A stretch of DNA of 64,000 bases from Shimia sp. CNT1-13L.2 (GCF_024331145.1 NZ_JANDJO010000013.1:1-64000); one strand, 5' to 3'; shown: positions 8,331 to 17,403, numbered from the stretch's first letter. The notes: a model not told the origin generated them from the sequence alone. Made by a program: numbers and translations.

Positions 8331-8369
8331 TGACCAGCGCGAGAAACGCGCACCGGTTCGAAAAACAAG

Positions 8370-8403
8370 AAACCCCCGCTGAGAGATCAGCGGGGGTTTT
8401 CCT
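8370..8403. terminator. Second terminator after rplP, shared with the convergent gene
   Basis: A 13-bp stem (AAACCCCCGCTGA with its complement) and a GAGA loop end in TTTT. A and T runs on both sides make it usable by the convergent DM13 gene too. Confidence 0.9.
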
Positions 8404-8422
8404 TTATTCTCTCAATCGGCGC

Positions 8423-8890
8423 CTAACGGTACTTCGCCGCCGTGATGAACTCGCCAAAGGCCTCACACCAGATCAGCACCGTATCATAGGCCTCGATATC
8501 AACGCCCTCCGGCACTTCGAGGATCAGGCCGTCGAACGTCTTCACATCGCCAACCTGCACAGAACGCGCCTTCACCGCTTCGAACGAAGCCTCGTCCTCC
8601 ACGAACTCTGGCACGAGGTAGAGCTTGTAATCCGGCCCCGGCGCCAGCTTGCCCATGTGCACGATCTGTTTGGGGGACACGCTCACCGTGCCTTCGCCCC
8701 AATGCAGGAAATCGCTGCCCTTGAGATCGCGGGTGAATTCGGCGGAATAGGTCGCGCCCTGCGCCTCTGCCTCAAGCACCGCCTGATCCGGCCCCTTGGG
8801 GGCGGTCAGGATCGGCAGGAAATACACCCCCAGCGCAAACCCGATCGCAAGGACAATGGTATGGCTAACCAACAACAAAATACGCCGCAT
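8423..8890 (-). CDS. DM13 domain membrane-anchored protein
   Basis: 155 residues with an N-terminal hydrophobic helix at about 5-27, then a DM13-type domain: GPDYKLYLVP, VGDVKTFDGLILEVP and the closing VLIWCEAFGEFITAAKY with its conserved cysteine. DM13 domains are predicted redox or electron-transfer modules; the substrate is unknown. The ATG has AAAAAGGAG upstream. It is the first of the non-ribosomal genes filling the rplP-rpmC gap and converges on rplP. Confidence 0.8.
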   Translation of the reverse strand: MRRILLLVSHTIVLAIGFALGVYFLPILTAPKGPDQAVLEAEAQGATYSAEFTRDLKGSDFLHWGEGTVSVSPKQIVHMGKLAPGPDYKLYLVPEFVEDEASFEAVKARSVQVGDVKTFDGLILEVPEGVDIEAYDTVLIWCEAFGEFITAAKYR

Positions 8891-8960
8891 CTCGAACTCC
8901 TTTTTCGATCAGTCTAGGCGCGGGGCGATAGATTTGAAACCGCCGGGTGGACGCGAATGG

Positions 8961-10106
8961 TTAAAGGAAACGGGGCACTATGCCGGGGCTATCCTGCACG
9001 ACGATGTCCCCGGCCGTGACGTTCTTCGCATTCGCAAGCGAGATCACCATCTCGCGCGTCTCGTCGCCCGCCACAAAATAGGCCGTGACCTTGGTGTCAT
9101 CCGCCAGTTCCTGCACCGTAATGTCGCTTAGCGTAAAGTCGGGATCGTCGATTTCAGGCACCAGAAGCAGCGTGTCTTCGCCCGGCGCAAAATCCTTGAT
9201 GGTCCCGATGCGAACGCGCACGGTGTCTGTATCCGGCCGCGCCACCAGGGCCCCTGTCCAGCCTGAACTGTCTTCGCCATGATCCGAAATCAACACTTCG
9301 GCCACATCGTTGCCCGCGCCGCCGGCCAGGTTGAACCCGCTCGAGCCCGTGTAGATCGGCAGCGACGCGGCCCGCAACGTGTCGTCTCCTTCACCGCCAT
9401 CCAGAACCATACCGTCGCTGGATAGAAGCACATCGTCGCCGGCGCCGCCGCTCACCAACCCGCCATTGCCCGCGCCGTACAGGGTGTCGTTGCCCTGGCC
9501 GCCTTCGATCGTGACAACGGAAGAACTGGCCCTAACGCTGATATCGTCGTCTCCGTTCCCGCCCAGGATCGTCCGCCCCAGAACATCGCCGGTGATCGTG
9601 TCATTGCCGTCTCCGCCATCGACGACCCCGCCATCGTCAAACACGGTCAGGACATCATCACCATCGCCGCCAAGGATCACGCCGCCCTGTGCTTCGATGG
9701 TGTCATTGCCCGCGCCCCCATCCACGGTGCCCCGGATCGTATTGCCCGGATCGTTTTCCACTGTTCCGTCCCAAGCCCGATCGGCCTCGTTGTCGAACAG
9801 GTCGATCATGTCGTTCCCCGCGCCTCCCTCGACCGTGACATGCGAATAGGGATCAAACGGGTCCACATTTTCCGGCCGCAGTAGGGAAAAGATGTCGTCT
9901 CCATCCGTCCCGATCGCAGGGGTGCCATCCGACACCTCGATTGTCTGCGGCGGTTCCGGGGTGTCGGGCTCATCCACGACAGGGGGTTCTTCAACCGAGT
10001 CCTCCACGCTTTCGTCCCTGCCACTTTCCGTTGCCGGATCGCCGTCATCCAGAAAAAACAACCCGGCCCCAAGCAGTGTCGCCCCCAGCAGAAGAAACAG
10101 TTCCAT
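8961..10106 (-). CDS. Membrane-anchored haemolysin-type calcium-binding repeat protein
   Basis: 381 residues. An N-terminal hydrophobic helix (MELFLLLGATLLGAGLFFL) is followed by an acidic linker and then at least seven RTX-like nonapeptides of the GGxGxDxxx kind (GGAGNDMID, GGAGNDTIE, GGDGDDVLT, GGDGNDTIT, GGNGDDDIS, GGQGNDTLY, GGAGDDVLL). The C-terminal 110 residues form a separate module starting IKDFAPGEDTLLLVP. The ATG at 10106 has CAGGG upstream and is favoured over 10127. Such proteins bind calcium in parallel beta rolls; this one appears tethered rather than secreted as a toxin. A shorter paralogue lies at 11503-12396. Confidence 0.85.
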   Translation of the reverse strand: MELFLLLGATLLGAGLFFLDDGDPATESGRDESVEDSVEEPPVVDEPDTPEPPQTIEVSDGTPAIGTDGDDIFSLLRPENVDPFDPYSHVTVEGGAGNDMIDLFDNEADRAWDGTVENDPGNTIRGTVDGGAGNDTIEAQGGVILGGDGDDVLTVFDDGGVVDGGDGNDTITGDVLGRTILGGNGDDDISVRASSSVVTIEGGQGNDTLYGAGNGGLVSGGAGDDVLLSSDGMVLDGGEGDDTLRAASLPIYTGSSGFNLAGGAGNDVAEVLISDHGEDSSGWTGALVARPDTDTVRVRIGTIKDFAPGEDTLLLVPEIDDPDFTLSDITVQELADDTKVTAYFVAGDETREMVISLANAKNVTAGDIVVQDSPGIVPRFL

Positions 10107-10242
10107 GTCAAAGCCCTGTGATAACATTCAAACAATGAAGAGAGCCTAGGAGAGCCAATAGACCAATGCAACCACAGCATGTGCGCTGCCCGCCACGCGA
10201 TCAGCACTTTTGTTTGCCGGACATCGGATTTATGAGAGGGGC

Positions 10243-10863
10243 ATGGCACAGATCGAATCCCTCTTCGTCACCCGTTTCTACCGCGCACAGCTGTCGGAAT
10301 ATGGCAAACCCGTCGATTCCGAGGAGCTGGAAGACGCCTGCTACTCCATCGCCGAAGATGACGAGGCCGGCCAGGAATGGTGCGAGACCGAAGGCTATCC
10401 GGGATACACCTCCTATGCCTCGCTCACCGATCTGCCCTGGCGTTTCCCGATCTTCGCCGACATCGTCGAGGCGCTCGACAAACACGTTGCCGCCTTTGCC
10501 GAGGATCTCGAGTTCAACCTCGAAGGCAAGAAGCTGGTGCTCGAGGACATCTGGATCAACATCCTGCCCGAAGGCGGCCTGCACACTTCGCACCTGCATC
10601 CGCATTCCGTGATCTCAGGCACCACCTATGTGTCGCTGCCCGACGGGGCAGGGGCCCTGAAACTGGAAGACCCCCGCTCTGGCCGCATGATGGCCTCTCC
10701 CGCCCGCAAACAGGGCGCCCGCCGCGACATGCAGGCCTTCATCTACATGAAGCCGCAGATCGGCGAAGTCTTCCTCTGGGAAAGCTGGCTGCGCCACGAG
10801 GTGCCGATGAACATGGCCGAAAGCAACCGCGTCTCGGTCAGTTTCAACTACAAGTGGGAGTGA
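10243..10863 (+). CDS. TIGR02466-type putative 2-oxoglutarate/Fe(II) oxygenase
   Basis: 206 residues. The family signature is present: a GGLHTSHLHPHSVISGTTYV segment in which the histidines are iron-ligand candidates, then LPDGAGALKLEDPR, a WESWLRHEVPMN stretch with the likely distal histidine, and NRVSVSFNY with the arginine expected to hold 2-oxoglutarate. The substrate is not known. The ATG at 10243 follows GAGAGG; the frame is open further upstream to 10210 but without a ribosome binding site. It runs opposite to the calcium-binding gene before it. Confidence 0.85.
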   Translation: MAQIESLFVTRFYRAQLSEYGKPVDSEELEDACYSIAEDDEAGQEWCETEGYPGYTSYASLTDLPWRFPIFADIVEALDKHVAAFAEDLEFNLEGKKLVLEDIWINILPEGGLHTSHLHPHSVISGTTYVSLPDGAGALKLEDPRSGRMMASPARKQGARRDMQAFIYMKPQIGEVFLWESWLRHEVPMNMAESNRVSVSFNYKWE

Positions 10864-11018
10864 GGCACGAGGCGATGACGGCCCCAGTTCCACTGGGGTG
10901 TTTCAGAAATCCTCTCGGTCTTCCAACGTCATGTCCCTTTATGGGTTGCACTCGCGGTGACGCTGATTAGTGTCGCCGTGCCTCAATTTTGAGGTGAGCA
11001 ACATAGCGAGAGTTTTTC

Positions 11019-11387
11019 ATGTTCAGAATTCGTAACGTGGTTTTGGTTTTGGCTACGGCCGCTGTTGCCGCGTGTTCCGTAGATCCGAATGCCGCATATG
11101 ATCGTCGCCAAAAGCTGATCGTCGGCATGTTCCCGGAAGCGCAAGACCGTCAGGGTATTCACTTGGCCTACGCGGTATCAAATTCGGCATTCGAACTTGC
11201 GTACTTCCCGGATGAAGTTCGCCAATCCGTCGTGGATCGCCGGGCGAACAAACTTTGCGGCCGTTTGGGGAATGCCTCGAAAGCCAACTACTCCAGCGAA
11301 CCCAAGGCCTACATGACCGGGGAATTGCCTGATGGTACTTCGCGCAAAGCGATTAAGACGTGGTACAAGTGCGCGCCTAAACAATAA
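11019..11387 (+). CDS. Small hypothetical lipoprotein
   Basis: 122 residues with a lipoprotein signal peptide: hydrophobic core VVLVLATAAVAAC, the cysteine at position 19 being the lipidation site. The mature part is short, with two further cysteines (C85 and C118 approximately) and no recognised domain. GAGAG lies ahead of the ATG. A GC-rich hairpin follows the stop. Confidence 0.65.
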   Translation: MFRIRNVVLVLATAAVAACSVDPNAAYDRRQKLIVGMFPEAQDRQGIHLAYAVSNSAFELAYFPDEVRQSVVDRRANKLCGRLGNASKANYSSEPKAYMTGELPDGTSRKAIKTWYKCAPKQ

Positions 11388-11395
11388 GAAGACCG

Positions 11396-11423
11396 CGCCG
11401 CGCATGGTCTGCCTTGCGCGGCG
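11396..11423. terminator. GC-rich hairpin between two convergent genes
   Basis: CGCCGCGC pairs perfectly with GCGCGGCG around a 12-base loop, nine bases after the lipoprotein gene stop. No T tract follows, so termination would be inefficient or factor-assisted. Confidence 0.45.
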
Positions 11424-11502
11424 TCCCCACTTCGCGTTGAACTGAATTGCTACAGAAGGCGGCAAACACGTCCGCGCTTCAGGTCATCTCTGAAGGTGCC
11501 CC

Positions 11503-12396
11503 TCAGACCGTCGTCCCCCCAACAATCTGAACATCCGACGCAGTCACACCCGCAGCGCCTGCCAGTTCCACGGCGATGCCGCGTTCTTCCGGCAGGTCGG
11601 GGTGGGTGTAGTAGAGCACCACATGTGTGCCCGAGGCGTCCGCGGACGGCACCACTTCAAACCGCGAGAAGCTGGCGTCGTTGCTGGCAAAGGTACTGTA
11701 AGGGTCAATCACCAGCACGTCTTCGCCCGACTCGAAATCATCGATGGTGATGCCGGTGTCGAAGGTGCCATCAAAACTGTGCTGGGTCAGGTCCGAGGCC
11801 AGAACGTCCAGCTCGAACCGGTCGGCCCCTGCGCCGCCGCTCAGCGTTGAGTTCACGCTCTGGTTCACCTGATCAGGCAGCCCGAAGCCAGAAACGAGCG
11901 TATCGTCCCCCTCGCCACCATCCGCCAGCATCCGTTCAAAGTTGGTAATGCGGCCTTCCAGCGTGAGGTGGTCATCGCCCTCGTCGCCAAACAGGGTCGC
12001 CCGCGCGCCATCAGACGACAGCGTGTCATCACCCGCGCCGCCATGCAGCGTGTTGGCATAGCCAGCGTCGGTGATCACATCGTCACCATCCTCACCGAAC
12101 AGCTCCGAGTCGCTCAGGTATTCTGAGCCCGTCAGCGTATCCGCCCCGTCGCCCGCCTCAACGGTGATGTTGTTGGCGCTGTCCACATCGGTCAGGATCA
12201 GGTCATCGCACTCCGTCGTCTCGACCAGCGTCGCGTCACCCTCGACCAGAATCTCGACACCGTCACAGACCTGCGGCTCCTCCGGTTGTTCTTCTGGCGC
12301 ATCGTCAACCTGTTCTTCGCTGGTGTCCTCATCCGAGGAGGTCCATTCGATCAGGCCAAAGGCGCCCATCGCGATCAGAAAAATTGCCCAACCCAT
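11503..12396 (-). CDS. Second membrane-anchored calcium-binding repeat protein
   Basis: 297 residues, smaller paralogue of the gene at 8961-10106. It has the same layout: a short N-terminal hydrophobic helix (MGWAIFLIAMGAFGLIEW), an acidic linker (EEQPEEPQ), haemolysin-like repeats (GEDGDDVITDAG, GGAGDDTLSS, GDEGDDHLTL, GGEGDDTLVS, GGAGADRFEL) and a C-terminal module starting TIDDFESGEDVLVIDP that matches the IKDFAPGEDTLLLVP module of the larger protein. It likely binds calcium at the cell surface or in the periplasm. Function unknown. Confidence 0.8.
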   Translation of the reverse strand: MGWAIFLIAMGAFGLIEWTSSDEDTSEEQVDDAPEEQPEEPQVCDGVEILVEGDATLVETTECDDLILTDVDSANNITVEAGDGADTLTGSEYLSDSELFGEDGDDVITDAGYANTLHGGAGDDTLSSDGARATLFGDEGDDHLTLEGRITNFERMLADGGEGDDTLVSGFGLPDQVNQSVNSTLSGGAGADRFELDVLASDLTQHSFDGTFDTGITIDDFESGEDVLVIDPYSTFASNDASFSRFEVVPSADASGTHVVLYYTHPDLPEERGIAVELAGAAGVTASDVQIVGGTTV

Positions 12397-12524
12397 AAAT
12401 CTATCCCAACTTGAAAAAAGCTTGTGCCAATAACGTTAATTGCTGCTAACAAGCGTCACAAGCCCGGGAAGCGCACAAGACTGTTTCCAGCCTTTGAACT
12501 AAAGGGAAATTCTCAAACTTTCCC

Positions 12525-12553
12525 TTGCCATCCCCCCAACCCAACCGTATAAG
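12525..12553 (+). promoter_or_regulatory. Sigma-70 promoter of the rpmC-rpmD unit
   Basis: TTGCCA and TATAAG are separated by exactly 17 bases. It lies about 120 bases before rpmC and re-starts ribosomal transcription after the 4.4-kb interruption. Confidence 0.75.
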
Positions 12554-12671
12554 CCGCCATCTCGCGGATTCCCGTTCAGGGATTCGTGTGTTTGTCATTT
12601 GTCCATCAGGCAAAAAGGTAACCCCTCACATAACCCAGGGGGCCTTCTGATGTATGAGAAAGGAAGAGGCG

Positions 12672-12869
12672 ATGAACGCCAACGAACTGCGTGAAAAAAC
12701 GCCGGATCAGCTCCGTGAAGAGCTGGCCAACCTCAAGAAAGAATCGTTCAACCTTCGTTTCCAACAGGCCACCGGCCAACTGGAAAACGCTGCGCGTATC
12801 CGTGCGGCACGTCGTGCAGCTGCACGCGTGAAGACCATCCTGAACGAAAAAGCCAAAGCAGCCGAATAA
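12672..12869 (+). CDS. rpmC: 50S ribosomal protein L29
   Basis: 65 residues of L29, near the tunnel exit beside L23. It reads [20 protein letters not shown] and keeps the [18 protein letters not shown] core. The ATG at 12672 follows AAGAGG and gives the normal length; the upstream in-frame start at 12654 adds six residues without support. It is the first gene after the promoter at 12525-12553. Confidence 0.97.
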   Translation: MNANELREKTPDQLREELANLKKESFNLRFQQATGQLENAARIRAARRAAARVKTILNEKAKAAE

Positions 12870-12883
12870 GAGGAGCCAGATAG

Positions 12884-13114
12884 ATGCCCAAACGTATCCT
12901 GCAAGGCACCGTGACTTCGGACGCCAACGCCCAAACCGTAACCGTGTCGGTCGAACGTCGCTTCACCCACCCGGTTCTGAAGAAGACCATTCGTAAGTCC
13001 AAGAAATACCGGGCTCACGATGAGAACAACACCTACAAGGTAGGTGACTCTGTTCGCATTATCGAATGCGCACCGCGTTCGAAAACCAAACGCTGGGAAG
13101 TTCTGGAAGCCTAA
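12884..13114 (+). CDS. rpsQ: 30S ribosomal protein S17
   Basis: 76 residues of S17, an early 16S rRNA binder. It contains [19 protein letters not shown] and [20 protein letters not shown], the OB-fold strands, and ends with [15 protein letters not shown] residues. AGAGGAG sits before the ATG. A 100-base gap with two perfect hairpins follows before rplN, unusually long for this operon. Confidence 0.97.
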   Translation: MPKRILQGTVTSDANAQTVTVSVERRFTHPVLKKTIRKSKKYRAHDENNTYKVGDSVRIIECAPRSKTKRWEVLEA

Positions 13115-13161
13115 GAGTCTCATTCTCGAGACTCCTGGCGACTAGACTTAACAGTTAGTCG
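13115..13161 (+). promoter_or_regulatory. Two hairpins in the rpsQ-rplN gap
   Basis: GAGTCTC pairs with GAGACTC (13115-13134), and CGACTA with TAGTCG (13139-13161). Neither has a T tract. They may be RNA processing or stability elements rather than terminators. Confidence 0.45.
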
Positions 13162-13214
13162 AAACCCTGGGGATCACGGCACGCATCGCCGCCCCATAGG
13201 TCGGGAGAAACCAC

Positions 13215-13583
13215 ATGATCCAGATGCAAACCAATCTGGATGTTGCTGACAACTCCGGCGCACGCCGAGTTCAGTGCATCAAGGTTCTGGGTGGTTCCAA
13301 GCGTAAATACGCATCCGTTGGCGACATCATCGTCGTCTCGGTTAAGGAAGCCATTCCGCGTGGTCGCGTTAAAAAAGGTGACGTCCGCAAGGCCGTCGTC
13401 GTACGCACCGCAAAAGAAGTCCGTCGTGAAGATGGCACCGCGATCCGTTTCGATCGCAACGCAGCCGTAATCCTGAACAACAACAACGAGCCGGTCGGTA
13501 CCCGTATCTTTGGCCCGGTTGTTCGTGAGCTGCGCGCCAAGAACTTCATGAAGATCATCTCGCTCGCGCCGGAGGTGCTGTAA
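13215..13583 (+). CDS. rplN: 50S ribosomal protein L14
   Basis: 122 residues of L14, at the subunit interface where RsfS also binds. It starts [20 protein letters not shown], the invariant family opening, and contains [28 protein letters not shown] precedes the ATG. It is separated from rplX by one base after the stop. Confidence 0.98.
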   Translation: MIQMQTNLDVADNSGARRVQCIKVLGGSKRKYASVGDIIVVSVKEAIPRGRVKKGDVRKAVVVRTAKEVRREDGTAIRFDRNAAVILNNNNEPVGTRIFGPVVRELRAKNFMKIISLAPEVL

Positions 13584-13584
13584 G

Positions 13585-13896
13585 ATGGCTGCTAAACTGA
13601 AAAAAGGCGACAAGGTCGTCGTTCTGGCCGGTAAGGACAAGGGCAAAGAGGGCACCATTTCCTCGGTTGACCCCAAAGCCGGCAAGGCCGTCGTGGAAGG
13701 CATCAACATCGCCATCCGCCACACCCGTCAGAGCCAAACCTCGCAAGGTGGCCGCATCCCGCAAGCGATGCCGATCCAGCTGTCGAACCTGGCTCTCCTG
13801 GACGCAAACGGCAAACCGACCCGCGTTGGCTTCCGCATGGAAGGTGACAAGAAGGTCCGCTTCGCCAAAACCACTGGGGACGTGATCGATGCTTGA
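13585..13896 (+). CDS. rplX: 50S ribosomal protein L24
   Basis: 103 residues of L24, an assembly initiator with a KOW motif ([20 protein letters not shown] at 5-24). It starts one base after rplN and its last eight bases overlap the start of rplE, a coupling arrangement frequent in this operon. Confidence 0.97.
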   Translation: MAAKLKKGDKVVVLAGKDKGKEGTISSVDPKAGKAVVEGINIAIRHTRQSQTSQGGRIPQAMPIQLSNLALLDANGKPTRVGFRMEGDKKVRFAKTTGDVIDA

Positions 13897-14449
13897 TGAT
13901 GCAAACTACACCCCGCGTCTGAAGACCCTCTACAAGGACACCATCCGCGCTGCCCTTAAAGAGGAGTTCGGCTACAAGAACGATATGCAGATCCCTAAGC
14001 TGGAGAAGATCGTTCTGAACATCGGCTGTGGCCGTGCCGCCGTCAAAGACAGCAAGAAAGCCAAGTCCGCTCAGGCCGACCTGACCGCAATCGCGGGTCA
14101 GAAAGCCCTGACCACCACGGCAAAGAACTCCATCGCCGGCTTCCGCGTTCGCGAAGGCATGCCGATGGGTGCCAAGGTGACCCTGCGTGGCGACCGCATG
14201 TACGAATTCCTCGATCGTCTGATCACCGTAGCGATGCCGCGTATCCGCGACTTCCGTGGTGTGAAGCCGTCGTTCGATGGCCGCGGCAACTTTGCCACCG
14301 GTCTGAAAGAACACATCGTGTTCCCGGAAATCGATTTCGACAAGGTCGACGAGAACTGGGGCATGGACATCGTAATTGCCACCACCGCTGACACCGACGC
14401 GGAAGCGAAGAGCCTGTTGAAAGCTTTCAACATGCCGTTCAACGCGTAA
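13889..14449 (+). CDS. rplE: 50S ribosomal protein L5
   Basis: 186 residues of L5, which binds 5S rRNA and contacts the P-site tRNA. Conserved stretches: [36 protein letters not shown] and [20 protein letters not shown]. The ATG overlaps the end of rplX by eight bases; rpsN follows after 17 bases with GGGAGAGG. Confidence 0.98.
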   Translation: MLDDANYTPRLKTLYKDTIRAALKEEFGYKNDMQIPKLEKIVLNIGCGRAAVKDSKKAKSAQADLTAIAGQKALTTTAKNSIAGFRVREGMPMGAKVTLRGDRMYEFLDRLITVAMPRIRDFRGVKPSFDGRGNFATGLKEHIVFPEIDFDKVDENWGMDIVIATTADTDAEAKSLLKAFNMPFNA

Positions 14450-14466
14450 GGGCGGGAGAGGATATC

Positions 14467-14772
14467 ATGGCTAAAAAATCTATGATCGAACGCGAGAAAA
14501 AGCGCGAGCGTCTGGTAGCGAAATTCGCCGCCAAGCGCGCCGAGCTGAAAGAGATCGCGAATGACGAGAGCCGCCCGATGGAAGAGCGCTTCAAAGCGCG
14601 TCTGAAACTGGCGAAACTGCCGCGTAACTCGTCGGCAACCCGTCTTCACAACCGCTGCCAGCTGACCGGCCGTCCCCACGCTTACTACCGTAAGCTCAAG
14701 GTAAGCCGTATCATGCTGCGCGAGCTGGGTTCTGCTGGTCAGATCCCCGGCATGGTTAAATCGAGCTGGTAA
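14467..14772 (+). CDS. rpsN: 30S ribosomal protein S14 (zinc-free type)
   Basis: 101 residues, the long form of S14 lacking the four-cysteine zinc ribbon. It begins [19 protein letters not shown] and ends with [24 protein letters not shown] residues ([20 protein letters not shown]) and [20 protein letters not shown]. It packs into the 30S head beside S3 and S10. Confidence 0.98.
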   Translation: MAKKSMIEREKKRERLVAKFAAKRAELKEIANDESRPMEERFKARLKLAKLPRNSSATRLHNRCQLTGRPHAYYRKLKVSRIMLRELGSAGQIPGMVKSSW

Positions 14773-14784
14773 GGAGAGAACGAT

Positions 14785-15174
14785 ATGAACGATCCTATCG
14801 GTGATATGCTGACCCGTATCCGCAACGGCCAGATGCGTGGCAAGTCGACCGTGTCGACCCCCGCTTCGAAACTGCGCGGCTGGGTTCTGGATGTACTGGC
14901 CGACGAAGGCTACATCCGCGGCTACGAAGCGTCTGAAGAGAACGGCCACCCGGCGTTCGAAATCAGCCTGAAATACTACGAAGGCACCCCTGTTATTCGC
15001 GAGCTGAAGCGGGTCTCCAAACCCGGTCGTCGCGTGTACATGGGCGTCAATGACGTACCTACCGTCCGCCAGGGCCTGGGTGTGTCGATTGTCTCCACCT
15101 CGAAAGGTGTGATGTCGGATGCAAGCGCACGCTCCAACAATGTTGGCGGCGAAGTGCTTTGCACGGTCTTCTAA
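14785..15174 (+). CDS. rpsH: 30S ribosomal protein S8
   Basis: 129 residues of S8, a central 16S rRNA binder that in enterobacteria also represses the spc operon by binding its mRNA. It starts [19 protein letters not shown] and ends with the conserved [20 protein letters not shown] region and [17 protein letters not shown] precedes the ATG. Regulation here has not been shown. Confidence 0.98.
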   Translation: MNDPIGDMLTRIRNGQMRGKSTVSTPASKLRGWVLDVLADEGYIRGYEASEENGHPAFEISLKYYEGTPVIRELKRVSKPGRRVYMGVNDVPTVRQGLGVSIVSTSKGVMSDASARSNNVGGEVLCTVF

Positions 15175-15186
15175 GGAGAGCTGTAA

Positions 15187-15720
15187 ATGTCTCGTATTGG
15201 TAAAAAACCGGTCGAGCTGCCCAGCGGCGTAACTGCCTCTGTCTCCGGCCAGACCATCGAAATCAAAGGTCCGAAAGACACCCAGTCTTTCACTGCAACT
15301 GACGACGTCACCATTGCAGTTGAAGACAACGCTGTGACCGTGACTCCGCGTGGCATGTCCAAGCGCGCACGTCAGCAGTGGGGCATGTCGCGCACCATGG
15401 TTGCTAACATGATCACCGGCTGCACCACCGGTTTCAAGAAAGAGCTTGAAATCCAGGGTGTTGGTTACCGTGCACAGATGCAGGGCAATGTCCTGAAACT
15501 GTCGCTCGGTCTGTCGCACGACGTGAACTTCGACGTTCCCGCCGGCATTACGGTCACTGCACCGAAGCCGACCGAGATCATCATCGAAGGCACCGACGCA
15601 CAGCTGGTGGGCCAGGTTGCGGCGAACATCCGCGAATGGCGTAAGCCCGAGCCCTACAAAGGCAAAGGTATCCGCTACAAAGGTGAATTTATCTTCCGCA
15701 AGGAAGGTAAGAAGAAGTAA
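15187..15720 (+). CDS. rplF: 50S ribosomal protein L6
   Basis: 177 residues of L6, two similar domains beside the GTPase centre. It starts [20 protein letters not shown] and contains the signature [20 protein letters not shown] at the C-terminus. AAGGAGAG precedes the ATG, 12 bases after rpsH. Confidence 0.98.
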   Translation: MSRIGKKPVELPSGVTASVSGQTIEIKGPKDTQSFTATDDVTIAVEDNAVTVTPRGMSKRARQQWGMSRTMVANMITGCTTGFKKELEIQGVGYRAQMQGNVLKLSLGLSHDVNFDVPAGITVTAPKPTEIIIEGTDAQLVGQVAANIREWRKPEPYKGKGIRYKGEFIFRKEGKKK

Positions 15721-15731
15721 GGACCAGCAAG

Positions 15732-16094
15732 ATGGCAAACAGCAAACGGACCCTGTTCCTCAAGCGCCGCCTGCGCGTCCGGAACAAACTTCGCAAGATC
15801 AACGGCGACACCAAACTGCGCCTGTCGGTACACCGTTCGAACAAGAACATCAGCGCTCAGCTGATCGACGATCGCAACGGCGTCACCGTCGCTTCGGCCT
15901 CGACCCTCGAAAAGGATCTGGGCGTAGTTGGCAAGAACAACGTCGCAGCAGCCACCAAGGTTGGTGCAGCGCTTGCCGAGCGTGCGAAAAAAGCCGGTGT
16001 CGAAGAAGCATACTTCGACCGCGGCGGCTTCCTCTTCCACGGCAAGGTGAAGGCAGTAGCCGACGCCGCGCGTGAAGGTGGCCTGAAGATCTAA
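15732..16094 (+). CDS. rplR: 50S ribosomal protein L18
   Basis: 120 residues of L18, which binds 5S rRNA with L5. Conserved parts are [20 protein letters not shown] and [20 protein letters not shown] followed by EGGLKI. After it comes a 116-base gap with two perfect hairpins before rpsE, longer than the other gaps in this unit. Confidence 0.97.
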   Translation: MANSKRTLFLKRRLRVRNKLRKINGDTKLRLSVHRSNKNISAQLIDDRNGVTVASASTLEKDLGVVGKNNVAAATKVGAALAERAKKAGVEEAYFDRGGFLFHGKVKAVADAAREGGLKI

Positions 16095-16101
16095 GACTTG
16101 A

Positions 16102-16154
16102 GGGGGACGGTAACGTCCCCCCGATGATCCGGGGCGGTGCCAGTCGGGACCGCC
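16102..16154 (+). promoter_or_regulatory. Two hairpins in the rplR-rpsE gap
   Basis: GGGGGACG pairs with CGTCCCCC around a GTAA (GNRA-type) tetraloop at 16102-16121, and GGCGGT pairs with ACCGCC at 16133-16154. No T tract follows either. Confidence 0.45.
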
Positions 16155-16210
16155 ACCAGGATTGGATTTCACGGCGCCTGACGCGCCAGAACTGAAAAGG
16201 AATGCCGAAA

Positions 16211-16777
16211 ATGGCAGAACGTGAAAATCGCCGTGGCCGTGGCCGCCGCGAAGAAGAAACTCCGGAATTCGCAGACCGCCTGGTCGCGATCAACCGCGTT
16301 TCGAAAACCGTTAAAGGTGGTAAGCGCTTCGGCTTCGCCGCTCTGGTTGTCGTAGGCGATCAAAAAGGTCGTGTAGGCTTCGGTAAAGGTAAAGCGAAAG
16401 AGGTCCCCGAGGCCATCCGCAAAGCCACCGAGCAAGCCAAACGCCAGATGATCCGCGTGCCGCTGCGTGAAGGCCGTACCCTGCACCACGACATCGAAGG
16501 TCGTCACGGCGCAGGCAAGGTGATCATGCGCACCGCACCGGAAGGTACCGGTATCATTGCAGGTGGTCCGATGCGTGCCGTGTTCGAGATGCTGGGCATC
16601 AAGGACGTGGTTTCCAAGTCGGTTGGTTCGCAGAACCCCTACAACATGATCCGCGCCACCATCGACGGCCTGCAAAAAGAAGCAAGCCCGCGTCAAATCG
16701 CGGCGCGCCGTGGCAAGAAAGTTGCCGACATCCTGAAAAAGGATGACGCACCGGCAACCGAAGCCGCTGAAGCGTAA
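16211..16777 (+). CDS. rpsE: 30S ribosomal protein S5
   Basis: 188 residues of S5, important for decoding accuracy and mRNA helicase action. The double-stranded RNA-binding segment [20 protein letters not shown] and the [20 protein letters not shown] loop are intact. The ATG at 16211 is preferred: AAAAGG lies about ten bases upstream, while the in-frame ATG at 16202 is too close to it. An Ala/Glu tail closes the protein. Confidence 0.97.
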   Translation: MAERENRRGRGRREEETPEFADRLVAINRVSKTVKGGKRFGFAALVVVGDQKGRVGFGKGKAKEVPEAIRKATEQAKRQMIRVPLREGRTLHHDIEGRHGAGKVIMRTAPEGTGIIAGGPMRAVFEMLGIKDVVSKSVGSQNPYNMIRATIDGLQKEASPRQIAARRGKKVADILKKDDAPATEAAEA

Positions 16778-16789
16778 GGAGACGAAGAC

Positions 16790-16978
16790 ATGGCTAAAAC
16801 CATCGTTGTAAAGCAGGTCGGTTCGCCGATCCGTCGCCCGCAGGACCAGCGCGCCACCCTGATCGGCCTGGGCCTGAACAAGATGAACAAGACCCGTGAA
16901 CTCGAAGATACCCCTTCGGTTCGTGGCATGATCCGCAAGATCCCGCACCTGGTCGAAATCATCGAAGAGCGCGACTAA
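16790..16978 (+). CDS. rpmD: 50S ribosomal protein L30
   Basis: 62 residues of L30, with the short bacterial-type sequence [19 protein letters not shown] and [28 protein letters not shown] precedes the ATG. A strong terminator follows, so rplO, normally next, is again in a separate unit 2.5 kb away. Confidence 0.97.
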   Translation: MAKTIVVKQVGSPIRRPQDQRATLIGLGLNKMNKTRELEDTPSVRGMIRKIPHLVEIIEERD

Positions 16979-16999
16979 GCCTCTGGCACTTGATGACTG

Positions 17000-17034
17000 A
17001 AACGCCCCGCAGTTTTCTGCGGGGCGTTTTCTTT
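17000..17034 (+). terminator. Strong terminator after rpmD
   Basis: A perfect 13-bp stem (AAACGCCCCGCAG) with a TTTT loop ends in TTTTCTTTT. It closes the rpmC-rpmD unit. Confidence 0.95.
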
Positions 17035-17089
17035 TGTGGTGGTCCCCAAGTCATGCAGTTTTCGCATGACGGCAATGCTTGGGTGTTCG

Positions 17090-17118
17090 TTGTCGTGAAA
17101 CCGTTACATTCCTATCTC
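17090..17118 (+). promoter_or_regulatory. Candidate promoter for the first DUF1127 gene
   Basis: TTGTCG and TATCTC are 17 bases apart, about 75 bases before the DUF1127 start. DUF1127 genes in Rhodobacter are often heat-shock or oxidative-stress sigma controlled; the sequence alone does not show which sigma factor acts. Confidence 0.45.
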
Positions 17119-17193
17119 CGCTGCATCGCCGCGAGGCAGTGAAACAGCGGCCGGGTCGAGGCTCTCCCCGGCAAAGACGAACAGGAAACAACA

Positions 17194-17403
17194 ATGGCTT
17201 ATGCAACTCCCACCTCGGCGGGTGCCGGGCGCTCTTTTGGCTTTGGCGCCTTTGTCGCCTACATTCGTGACGCAATCGCAACTCGTGTGGCCTACCGCCG
17301 TACCTTTACCCAACTGTCGCGCCTCAATGATCGGGAACTGGCCGACATCGGCCTCGTGCGTTGTGACATCGACAAGGTCTGCACCGGCCGGGACATGCGC
17401 TGA
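17194..17403 (+). CDS. DUF1127 small protein
   Basis: 69 residues with the DUF1127 core near the C-terminus (FTQLSRLNDRELADIGLVR, then CDIDKVC). The first part is low-complexity Gly/Ala/Ser. In Rhodobacter sphaeroides the DUF1127 protein CcaF1 affects RNA turnover and is co-transcribed with small RNAs; by analogy this could be an RNA-related regulator, but that is inference. CAGGAAACAACA precedes the ATG. A second DUF1127 gene lies 0.5 kb downstream. Confidence 0.8.
   Translation: MAYATPTSAGAGRSFGFGAFVAYIRDAIATRVAYRRTFTQLSRLNDRELADIGLVRCDIDKVCTGRDMR

Noticed and set aside
9379-9849. Ser/Pro-rich plus-strand frames over the calcium-binding gene
   Set aside because: They are the reverse reading of Gly/Asp repeats and have no independent support.
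14098-15738. 546-codon open frame on the minus strand
   Set aside because: It lies opposite rplE, rpsN, rpsH and rplF and has no recognised domain.
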